64,000 nt of DNA from Vibrio ishigakensis (lineage in GTDB: Bacteria > Pseudomonadota > Gammaproteobacteria > Enterobacterales > Vibrionaceae): assembly GCF_024347675.1 (NCBI RefSeq), contig NZ_AP024882.1:992001-1056000 (forward strand). The letters run 5' to 3'. Made by a program: the position numbers and the translations under genes. Positions 36,829-43,161 of this stretch are shown here, piece after piece. The notes beneath the pieces are model-generated. The model did not search any database. It worked only from the letters and a program-made list of their open reading frames with translations, and was not told the origin of the DNA. Position 1 is the first letter of the stretch, and each line of letters starts with the position of its first letter.

Positions 36829-37457
36829 TTAAGCAACTTTCAAGGCTTGGTTTCGATATTCTATCGGAGTCAGGCCTTTCAGTTTCACTTTGATTCGCTC
36901 AGTGTTGTAGTAATGGCTGAGTTCCTTTTGGGAGCTTGTTAATCGCAGCTTTCAACATATCTAGTACCAGCGGAAGTCGAACATGTTTTGTCACCTGATA
37001 AGACACCACTTCTTGATTGAAGAGGTCGATGACAGGTGATAGGTAGACCTTCTGTCCTTTGACCTTAAACTCTGTAACATCAGTAACCCACTTCTCATCT
37101 GGCTTGGATGCAAAGAAGTTTCGGTCGAGCTTATTCGGTGCTGCATAAGCTAACTCTCCTTTATGGGAGCGATACTTTTTCGGTCTAACAGTGGATTTAA
37201 GTCCTAGCTCTCTCATTAATTTGTAGACCGTTTTATGGTTTATTTGAATGCCCCTATTTCGCAAGGTCCAGTAGATACGTCGATAACCGTAACGACCTTT
37301 ATGCTGATAAAAGATACGAGTAATAAGCTCACGCTCACTAGCATAGTTCGAGGGTTTCTGAGCCACCTTTACTTGGTAGTAAAACACACTCCGAGCAAGT
37401 TTTATCGCTCGCAATAGGTACTTAAGAGGATGATCAGGCTTTAGAGCTAAAACAGTC
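36829..37457 (-). pseudogene. IS3-family transposase orfB, internally deleted and frameshifted
   Basis: The reading frame can be entered by a -1 shift from orfA at GAAAAAG and holds the N-terminal region of an IS150-type transposase (HKGRYGYRRIYWTLRNRG, LMRELGLKSTVRPKKY) and the first catalytic aspartate (WVTDVTEF). After KLPKGTQPLLQH at about 36897 the frame stops. The C-terminal piece HYYNTERIKVKLKG, ending NQALKVA, follows in another frame to a stop at 36829-36831. The segment that should hold the second aspartate (HSDQG) and the catalytic glutamate is missing, about 90-100 codons. The enzyme should be inactive. Confidence 0.8.
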
Positions 37458-37947
37458 AGCGCTTTTTCTTGGTTTGTTCTTCTTTTTCCAGTCTTAGCTC
37501 CTTCAACTTTTTTAAAACCGCATTCTCCGCACGAAGATATAGAAGCTCCTCTAATGTCATCTCATCGTCTGGTTTGTTGGTAGTGTGCGATTTGGATTTC
37601 ATAGTGGCTCGTCCTCGCGATCTTGGCTCAAGCCCTACGACACCAGAGTCTTGGTACTGGTGAAGCCACTTAGATAAAGCAGATGGAGTAGAGAGGTTGA
37701 GCACAGCACTTGTTTTATTGATCGACCAGTTGTTTTCCCACATTAGGCATAAAGCGTCGAACTTCGCTTTCGCTGTTGTGAGGTGTTTATGAAGAAACGC
37801 TTGCTCGCCATTCTCTTCATAGACACGCGTCCAGTATCGTATTTGTCTGGAGTTGACATTAAATATCTTAGCGAGTGCTCTATACGATATTCCGTCACTG
37901 CATTGCTTCGCTACCGATAGTTTAAACTCTCTGCTGTATTTCGACAT
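37456..37947 (-). CDS. IS3-family transposase orfA (HTH protein)
   Basis: The 163-residue protein has an N-terminal helix-turn-helix (FKLSVAKQCSDGISYRAL, KIFNVNSRQIRYW), a second HTH-like segment (AVLNLSTPSALSKWLHQYQ) and a C-terminal leucine-zipper-like coiled coil (LEELLYLRAENAVLKKLKEL). This is the OrfA layout of the IS150 subgroup, which binds the IS ends and multimerises. It ends ...EEQTKKKR with an A-rich slippery stretch (GAAAAAG) where -1 frameshifting would give OrfAB. Since orfB is deleted, the element cannot make an active transposase. Confidence 0.85.
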   Translation of the reverse strand: MSKYSREFKLSVAKQCSDGISYRALAKIFNVNSRQIRYWTRVYEENGEQAFLHKHLTTAKAKFDALCLMWENNWSINKTSAVLNLSTPSALSKWLHQYQDSGVVGLEPRSRGRATMKSKSHTTNKPDDEMTLEELLYLRAENAVLKKLKELRLEKEEQTKKKR

Positions 37948-37994
37948 AAAAAGACCCTCAATAATTGGTTGTCCAACTATTGGGGGTCAGTTCA

Positions 37995-38035
37995 TGCCGG
38001 CCCAGCGGAATTTGCGTATGCAAATATCCGGGATC
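37995..38035 (+). repeat. Right half of the IS-split REP-like palindrome
   Basis: After the duplicated TGC come CGGCCCAGCGGAATTTGC and GCAAATATCCGGGATCTTT. Joined to 36783-36797 it gives the long form of the repeat, which also occurs at 38662-38709. Confidence 0.65.
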
Positions 38036-38057
38036 TTTAATTCGATTGTAGCTAAAG

Positions 38058-38089
38058 ATACCGGATAGACATTCCATGTCTTCCGGCAT
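38058..38089 (-). repeat. REP-like palindrome, copy 10
   Basis: ATACCGGA and TCCGGCAT arms enclose AGACAT and ATGTCT; minus orientation, facing the IS-split copy. Confidence 0.72.
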
Positions 38090-38249
38090 GACGCCTGATT
38101 TTTTACTTTTACCTTTCTGATTACCAACCCACAGCATTACAAAAAGTATCAAACACCCCACCATAAGTCGTAAATCTGCCACCTGTAACACACCAAACTC
38201 CCATTCTCTCCATACTTGAATTTCGGTCCATTTCTAAAACGGAGTCGCA

Positions 38250-38639
38250 ATGAAAACGTCAGCCAAAATTACAGTGGAGGGAGCTATCGATGAGACCACA
38301 GAACAAGAAAGCTCCTGCGAACAAAAAGCACTCTTTATAAATGCCTATTCAGCTAGTGAACAGGCAGTCGTTTATGTCCTAGCTTCTAAAGATCAGACCT
38401 TCTTGCATGTCAGCTCAACGACAAACCTACAAGAAACCATTTGGAATCAGAAACTTGAAGTACAGAAGTCATTGGGATTGGTATTTCTGGTTCAAAATCT
38501 AGTTTATTACGAGGCTGCTCAAGATATTTCTACTGCGAGAGAACGAGCAAAAGAGATTCTGGGGTGGCCTGAGTGTGATATTCGCGTATTGGTGGAGTCG
38601 GTTAACCCTAAGTGGGAGGATTTGTTTAACTACTTCTGA
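38250..38639 (+). CDS. Degenerate GIY-YIG-like protein
   Basis: The 129-residue protein has a divergent N-terminal ~35 residues followed by a stretch aligning with small GIY-YIG nucleases (YhbQ-like): VVYVLASKDQTFLHVSSTTNL, then LVYYEAAQDISTARERAKEI and VNPKWEDLF. The usual second tyrosine-glycine block (LYIGxT) reads LHVSST, and the catalytic arginine position (normally in DLxxRI) reads LQETIW. It is therefore probably not an active nuclease. A related but stop-broken gene lies 270 bases downstream, suggesting an old duplication. The start codon has CGGAGT upstream. Confidence 0.65.
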   Translation: MKTSAKITVEGAIDETTEQESSCEQKALFINAYSASEQAVVYVLASKDQTFLHVSSTTNLQETIWNQKLEVQKSLGLVFLVQNLVYYEAAQDISTARERAKEILGWPECDIRVLVESVNPKWEDLFNYF

Positions 38640-38661
38640 GAGTGGTTTGAGCGGGATGAAG

Positions 38662-38709
38662 ATACCGGATAACTGTTGCACCGTTTCCGCTGAGCCGGCA
38701 TTCCGGCAT
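38662..38709 (-). repeat. REP-like palindrome, copy 11 (long form)
   Basis: ATACCGGA and TTCCGGCAT enclose a longer interior with CCGCTGAGCCGGC. This is the same long form as the IS-interrupted copy. Minus orientation. Confidence 0.65.
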
Positions 38710-38821
38710 GACGCCGTGAGGAATGGTTATCCTTCGGCTCAGATTTGGTTTACTCCGTTTTGTGAATCGAAAGTGCGTTAGGGCTTTTTCTAGCTACATT
38801 CTTGCCATCGATAAGTCGTAG

Positions 38822-38852
38822 TCCCGGAATTTGCATCAGCAAGTATCCGGGA
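38822..38852 (+). repeat. REP-like palindrome, copy 12
   Basis: TCCCGGAATTTGC and GCAAGTATCCGGGA with a short loop, followed by TCTT. Plus orientation. Confidence 0.7.
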
Positions 38853-38908
38853 TCTTCGACTTACTGACTTTAAATCAAAGTCAGTAAGTAGTTCAGGAGT
38901 TTCAGACA

Positions 38909-39199
38909 ATGGAAAAACAACCTTGCGTCTAAATCCTAAGTTCAATAAACAAAAAGGTTCTATACGTTGGTGTTACATCTGATTTAACTGGAAGGATTTG
39001 GCAACACAAAAACAAAGTCGTCGAAGGTTTCACTCAAAAGCATCATGTGAATAGACTGGTTTACTTTGAATTACATTCCTCAATGGTAGAAGCAATACTG
39101 AAAGAGAAACGATTAAAACGCTGGCGTAGGGTGTGGAAGGATAAACTGATTTCTGACTTTAATCCTAAATGGAAGGATTTGAGCTCGGAATTGTATTAA
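38909..39199 (+). pseudogene. GIY-YIG nuclease-like gene with a premature stop at codon 8
   Basis: Read in one frame from ATG 38909 the gene would encode 95 residues plus the final stop at 39197-39199, but codon 8 is TAA (38930-38932) where family members have the first tyrosine of the GIY block (CV-Y-ILSS). Everything after it is intact: LYVGVTSDLTGRIWQHKNK carries the YIG-like block and catalytic arginine, and LVYFELHSSMVEAILKEKRL and FNPKWKDL follow. A single tyrosine-to-stop change explains the break. The internal ATG in the later part is too late to rescue a full domain. Sequence error is the main alternative. Confidence 0.75.
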
Positions 39200-39210
39200 G
39201 TATGTGGTTA

Positions 39211-39246
39211 GAGATTCGGGATAAACACCGTGTGTTTTCCGGAGTA
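39211..39246 (-). repeat. REP-like palindrome, copy 13 (degenerate)
   Basis: GATTCGGGATAAACACCG and a half ending TTTTCCGGAGTAAC keep the family layout with several changes; minus orientation. Confidence 0.5.
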
Positions 39247-39278
39247 ACGGTTTTGGTTTTTTTGTATAGGGCGACATC

Positions 39279-39306
39279 ATCCCGAAATGCGAAGCATATC
39301 CGGGAT
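39279..39306 (+). repeat. REP-like palindrome, copy 14
   Basis: ATCCCGAAATGC and GCATATCCGGGAT with loop GAA, followed by CTTT. Plus orientation, 33 bases after copy 13. Confidence 0.65.
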
Positions 39307-39487
39307 CTTTAGTAGCACATTACCACTCGGTTCAGAATCCATGCTTTTGTAGATCAGGAACCTAATCGCTTTGAGGTATTGAGAACTCACACTTCTAAAC
39401 CATACCAACTTCACCCAAAAACCACTACCAAACTCTACCTAGGTTCATTACACTGGAATTATCAACAAGTTAAAGTGGTCAAGGAAG

Positions 39488-40711
39488 ATGCGCTTTAGTA
39501 AAACTCTGCTTATCCATGTTGGGGCTATTAGTTTATACCTGTTGGGTGTTGCCGCATGGGGCTCAATATTCTATTCAGATGTGCAGCCGACTATCGTTAA
39601 TAGTGCTATTGGCGTGGTCGTTTGTTATTTCGCATGCTTAACGCTTTTACCAAAACCTAGACCTGCTATCTTAAAACAAAAGCGATATCAGGTTTTAGCT
39701 GTCTTATTGGGTTGTTACTGCATTCAAATAGTCCTGATTGCTTTTCTGCGTATTGACTACTCAAGACCAATATTGCTCTCTGGTTTCATTTTTAGCTTCG
39801 TTTGGTTAGCGGGATTTCGTCTGTTTCAAATTAGAAGCATGGGGCTTAAGCTTCATAGCTTTAGTAGTGTAGAGAGCTCGCTTTTTTCTGATTTTGAGAA
39901 TGTTCACTTAATACCGACTGGCAAAGAAACGCTAGTTACGAGTATTGGCTTGGGAGTCGTTTCAGACTTCCATAAACCTCTTAGCGATAATGATAAGAGG
40001 CTCTTAGCAGAATGTAGCCTACATGATATCCCCATATACCATGCTGATTTGTTGCTTGAGCGACTATCTAAAACTGTCGAAACAGAAAAGCTCAACCCAA
40101 TAAGCATTTCTTTATTTAATCCAAATCCTATATATCTTAAAGCAAAGCAAGCAATTGAAACCTCGCTTGTTCTAATAGCTATACCTTTATGGCTCCCGGC
40201 AGCTTGTATCATTACCTTTTTAATTAAAGCCTCTGACCCAAATGAACCTGCTTTGTTTAAACAATTGAGAACGGGTTACAAGGGAAAAAGGTTCTCCATG
40301 TATAAGTTCAGAACCATGTCTTCAAGTGAAGATGAACATGAATCTTTTGCTACCTCACAGCAACATAGAGTCAGTAAGTTAGGTGGCTGGCTTCGTAAGA
40401 CTCGTCTAGATGAAATCCCTCAGTTCGTAAATGTACTTAAGGGCGATATGTCTTTGGTAGGACCGCGCCCAGAGCAACCAGGACTGGCTGAGCAGTTTCA
40501 GCAAACCATCCCATTTTATGGTTACAGGCACTCGGTAAAGCCCGGGATTACTGGATGGGCTCAAACTGAACAAGGTTATACCGATGACGAAGATAGCACT
40601 TCTACCAAGCTCTCCTATGACTTGTATTACATAAAAAATCAAAATATCCATCTAGACCTGTACATTTTGATCAAAACCCTAAGTGTTGTATTGCTAAGAA
40701 AAGGTATCTAG
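39488..40711 (+). CDS. Undecaprenyl-phosphate sugar-1-phosphate transferase (initiating enzyme)
   Basis: The 407-residue protein has about four N-terminal membrane helices (residues 8-120), a variable middle domain, one more helix near 220-240, and the conserved polyisoprenyl-phosphate hexose-1-phosphate transferase domain (about 230-407). Landmarks are FKQLRTGYKGKRFSMYKFRT, LRKTRLDEIPQFVNVLKGDM, LVGPRPEQP and VKPGITGWAQ. It would load the first sugar phosphate onto undecaprenyl phosphate at the inner membrane to start the repeat unit. The first sugar cannot be read. It lies 630 bases upstream of wza, before the ops element, so it is probably transcribed from its own promoter. Confidence 0.9.
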   Translation: MRFSKTLLIHVGAISLYLLGVAAWGSIFYSDVQPTIVNSAIGVVVCYFACLTLLPKPRPAILKQKRYQVLAVLLGCYCIQIVLIAFLRIDYSRPILLSGFIFSFVWLAGFRLFQIRSMGLKLHSFSSVESSLFSDFENVHLIPTGKETLVTSIGLGVVSDFHKPLSDNDKRLLAECSLHDIPIYHADLLLERLSKTVETEKLNPISISLFNPNPIYLKAKQAIETSLVLIAIPLWLPAACIITFLIKASDPNEPALFKQLRTGYKGKRFSMYKFRTMSSSEDEHESFATSQQHRVSKLGGWLRKTRLDEIPQFVNVLKGDMSLVGPRPEQPGLAEQFQQTIPFYGYRHSVKPGITGWAQTEQGYTDDEDSTSTKLSYDLYYIKNQNIHLDLYILIKTLSVVLLRKGI

Positions 40712-40945
40712 GCTAGTCGGTACTCTAAGAACCCTCCCAAGCGTGTAAGAATCTATAGCGGATACTTAGAGTTTTTCCCTTCTAATAATTCCCTTGTTTG
40801 TTGAACTGAAAAGTATCCCCTTACAGTTAACTCGAACAACTTTCAAGATAGAGTTCATCTTTTTGTAAGCTTACAAAAGTTAATATAATGCCAATGCATA
40901 TTAAGATTGACATGTATTGAGAAACCTGATGAATATAAGTCATTC

Positions 40946-40982
40946 AAATTACGTAAGTTTTTTTCAAAAAGTTACGTAATTT
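40946..40982. promoter_or_regulatory. 37-base palindrome in the wza leader
   Basis: AAATTACGTAA (40946-40956) and TTACGTAATTT (40972-40982) are exact reverse complements, and the interior T-run and A-run pair partly too. Each arm contains the smaller palindrome TTACGTAA. It is either a regulator-binding site or a terminator/attenuator hairpin. Confidence 0.45.
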
Positions 40983-41273
40983 AGAGCATTTCGCCTAAGA
41001 ATATGTGATTTGGTTCAAAAAATGCGTGCAAGTTGTTCGTTAAAATGTCATCAAGTAACGATAAATTACTTACCAATATGCGCCAATATAGCGTTCTTTT
41101 TCTTGTGGAACTTAACTAGTTCCCGTAGAGTTTGCACGTCACAAGTTTATGCTCATTTGGTTGCATAGGTGGTAAAGCCGAAGTAATTTGATTTCGGCGA
41201 AATATTCGTCAGTTCAATGACATAAAAAGAAAATTTAAACGTACCGAATCGTGGAATTTCGAATAATCCTCTG

Positions 41274-41285
41274 GGCGGTAGCGTG
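41274..41285 (+). promoter_or_regulatory. ops element (RfaH recruitment site)
   Basis: GGCGGTAGCGTG matches the core of the operon polarity suppressor element exactly. It sits on the coding strand 57 bases upstream of wza, the normal location in the leader. RfaH recruited here would let RNA polymerase read the long polysaccharide operon. The upstream part of the JUMPStart sequence is not clearly present. Confidence 0.85.
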
Positions 41286-41342
41286 TCAAAAGTGTGAGAT
41301 TTGTGTAAAATCCCACCCAAACAACTCTAATTAATACTATCC

Positions 41343-42626
41343 ATGAAATCGAATTTGAAAACGGTATTGCCTTTAGCGACCTTGCTAATGCTTTCAGGCT
41401 GTACTGTGCCTGGCTCACACCTACCGACCGACGACAAGCAGGTCATTAATACGGCTAAAGATGAAGACCAGATGACTGAGCAGGAGAAAGCGAATACTCC
41501 TGTTGAGATCGTCAATGTATACCCACTGACACCATCATTTGTAAATCGCTATGGCAATTTTGCTGGTGGCGATACTATCCACTCGTTGAGTAACCCAGCA
41601 CTTGATGCAGAGATCTCAAACTATGAGTATGTGATTGGTCAGGGTGACATCCTAAACATTACTATCTGGGACCACCCTGAGTTGACAATCCCTGCGGGTT
41701 CATACCGTAGTGCGGAAGAAGCGGGTCACTGGGTCCATGCCGATGGTACTATTTTCTACCCTTATATCGGCTTCGTTAAAGTAGCGGGTAAAACGGTGAC
41801 TGAGGTTCGTAAAGAGATCTCAAGTCGTCTGGCTCGTTATATCGAAAGCCCTCAGGTAGACGTAAACATTGCATCGTTCCGTTCTCAAAAGGCTTACGTA
41901 ACTGGCGAGATACGCCAACCGGGCTATCAACCACTTACGAATGTGCCTCTTACTTTCCTAGATGCGATCAACCAAGCAGGCGGTCTTACCGGTGATGCTG
42001 ATTGGCGTAATGTGACGCTTACTCGCAGCGGTAAATCTGAAACTCTCTCTTTGTATGATCTAATGCAAAATGGTGACCTAACTCAGAACCGTCTACTTCG
42101 TCAAGGTGATATTATCCATGTGCCTCGTAACGATGCGCAGAAGGTATTTGTGCTTGGTGATGTGAGCAATCCGTCAATGATTAAGATTGATCGTAGCGGA
42201 ATGACTCTAACCGAGGCGTTGAGCTCTGTCGGTGGTATTAACGAATTGGCGGCTAACGCAACCGGTGTGTTTGTTGTCCGTAGCGGTGACCGAGACAAGC
42301 AACATGAAGAGTACCTAACTCAAGTTCGTGAAGATGCGATGACCGCTGAAGAAAAACAACAGCGCGAAGAACAAAAGCAAGAACTTGCTCAGCAGGGTAA
42401 AACACCTCGTCCAGAAAGCATTACTGCGAACGTGTATCAGCTAGATATTAGTGATGCAACAGCACTTGTGACCGGAACTGAGTTTGAACTACAACCTTAC
42501 GATGTTGTTTATGTAACTGCCGCGCCAATTGAGCGCTATAACCGCGTTCTTCGTCAGATTCTACCTTCTATCCAGGGCTTTAACGAGCTAACTGAAGGTG
42601 CACTGCGTATCCGCAACTGGCCATAA
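41343..42626 (+). CDS. wza: Wza-type outer membrane polysaccharide export lipoprotein
   Basis: The 427-residue protein has a lipoprotein signal with lipobox LSGC (cysteine about 20), a polysaccharide-export domain (GQGDILNITIWDHPELTIP near residue 100 and DGTIFYPYIGFVKVAGKTV) and following SLBB-type repeats (AYVTGEIRQPGYQPLT, KVFVLGDVSNPSM). The C-terminus has an amphipathic stretch expected to cross the outer membrane. Wza octamers form the channel that exports group 1-type capsule and colanic-acid-like polymers together with Wzc. It is the first gene after the ops element and is followed by wzb and wzc. A charged insert (about 325-355, EEKQQREEQKQELAQQG) is longer than usual. Confidence 0.93.
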   Translation: MKSNLKTVLPLATLLMLSGCTVPGSHLPTDDKQVINTAKDEDQMTEQEKANTPVEIVNVYPLTPSFVNRYGNFAGGDTIHSLSNPALDAEISNYEYVIGQGDILNITIWDHPELTIPAGSYRSAEEAGHWVHADGTIFYPYIGFVKVAGKTVTEVRKEISSRLARYIESPQVDVNIASFRSQKAYVTGEIRQPGYQPLTNVPLTFLDAINQAGGLTGDADWRNVTLTRSGKSETLSLYDLMQNGDLTQNRLLRQGDIIHVPRNDAQKVFVLGDVSNPSMIKIDRSGMTLTEALSSVGGINELAANATGVFVVRSGDRDKQHEEYLTQVREDAMTAEEKQQREEQKQELAQQGKTPRPESITANVYQLDISDATALVTGTEFELQPYDVVYVTAAPIERYNRVLRQILPSIQGFNELTEGALRIRNWP

Positions 42627-42650
42627 GCTAAAGGTTAAAAGGAATTTCTT

Positions 42651-43076
42651 TTGTTTAATAAAATCCTTGTTGTTTGTATCGGCAATATTTGTCGTAGCCC
42701 TATCGGTGAAGAGATCTTAAAGCAAGCTTTTCCGAACAAGCAGGTGACATCTTCTGGTTTAGGCGCCCTGGTAGATAAAGGGGCTGATGAAAACTCAGTT
42801 CAAGTATCGGCTGCGCATGATTACGATTTATCAAGTCACAAGGCACGCCAAATCACCTCAGAAATGATTGCTGAAAATGACCTTATCCTAGTGATGGAAA
42901 AAGGTCATATTGATGCGATAACCAAGCTAGCACCTGCTGCACGAGGGAAGACCATGCTTTACGGACATTGGCTAAACAAAGAAATTCCAGACCCTTATAA
43001 GAAAAGTTACGAAGCATTCGAGCACGTCTATGACTTGATAGACAAGTCCGCCAAAGAGTGGATTAAGCGATTATAA
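42651..43076 (+). CDS. wzb: Low-molecular-weight protein-tyrosine phosphatase
   Basis: 141 residues. The catalytic loop CIGNICRSPIGE (CX5R, near residues 9-16) and the general-acid DPYKKS near residue 117 are intact. It removes phosphate from the tyrosine-rich tail of Wzc, which is needed for the polymerisation/export cycle. The start is TTG 42651 preceded by AAGGAA at 42638-42643; there is no ATG alternative. It lies 24 bases after wza and 85 bases before wzc. Confidence 0.92.
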   Translation: MFNKILVVCIGNICRSPIGEEILKQAFPNKQVTSSGLGALVDKGADENSVQVSAAHDYDLSSHKARQITSEMIAENDLILVMEKGHIDAITKLAPAARGKTMLYGHWLNKEIPDPYKKSYEAFEHVYDLIDKSAKEWIKRL

Positions 43077-43096
43077 AAAGCTTCCAAACCCTATTT

Positions 43097-43127
43097 CTGA
43101 TAGCTGAAAGCCTAAAGCGGACAGCTA
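43097..43127. repeat. Short palindrome, AGCT type, between wzb and wzc
   Basis: CTGATAGCTGAAAGCCTAAAGCGGACAGCTAA resembles the AGCT/TTTAAG repeats at 18283, 25596 and 28137, here inside an operon. Confidence 0.3.
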
Positions 43128-43161
43128 ATACATAGAACCTATTACTGAATTTATTAAATCC

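Larger units (their letters stand above)
36798..37994 (-). mobile_element. Decayed IS3-family (IS150-type) insertion sequence
   Basis: The element is 1,197 bp, shorter than the usual ~1.4-1.5 kb. Its ends are imperfect inverted repeats: TGAAGTGCCCGC at 36798 and, on the minus strand from 37994, TGAACTGACCCC; 18 of the first 25 positions match. A 3-bp target duplication, TGC, is present at 36795-36797 and 37995-37997. It carries a complete orfA-type gene and an internally deleted orfB. It interrupts a REP-like repeat. Confidence 0.85.
40712..41342. other. Long leader region of the wza operon
   Basis: No gene is seen in these 631 AT-rich bases. They hold a 37-base near-perfect palindrome (40946-40982) and an ops element (41274-41285) 57 bases before wza. 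Such long untranslated leaders with ops are typical of RfaH-dependent capsule operons. Confidence 0.6.

Noticed and set aside
37469..37663. 64-codon plus-strand frame within the IS
   Set aside because: Antisense to orfA with no domain support.
41163..41213. Full JUMPStart sequence upstream of ops
   Set aside because: GGTGGTAAAGCCGAAG is reminiscent but not contiguous with the ops core, so only the ops core is claimed.
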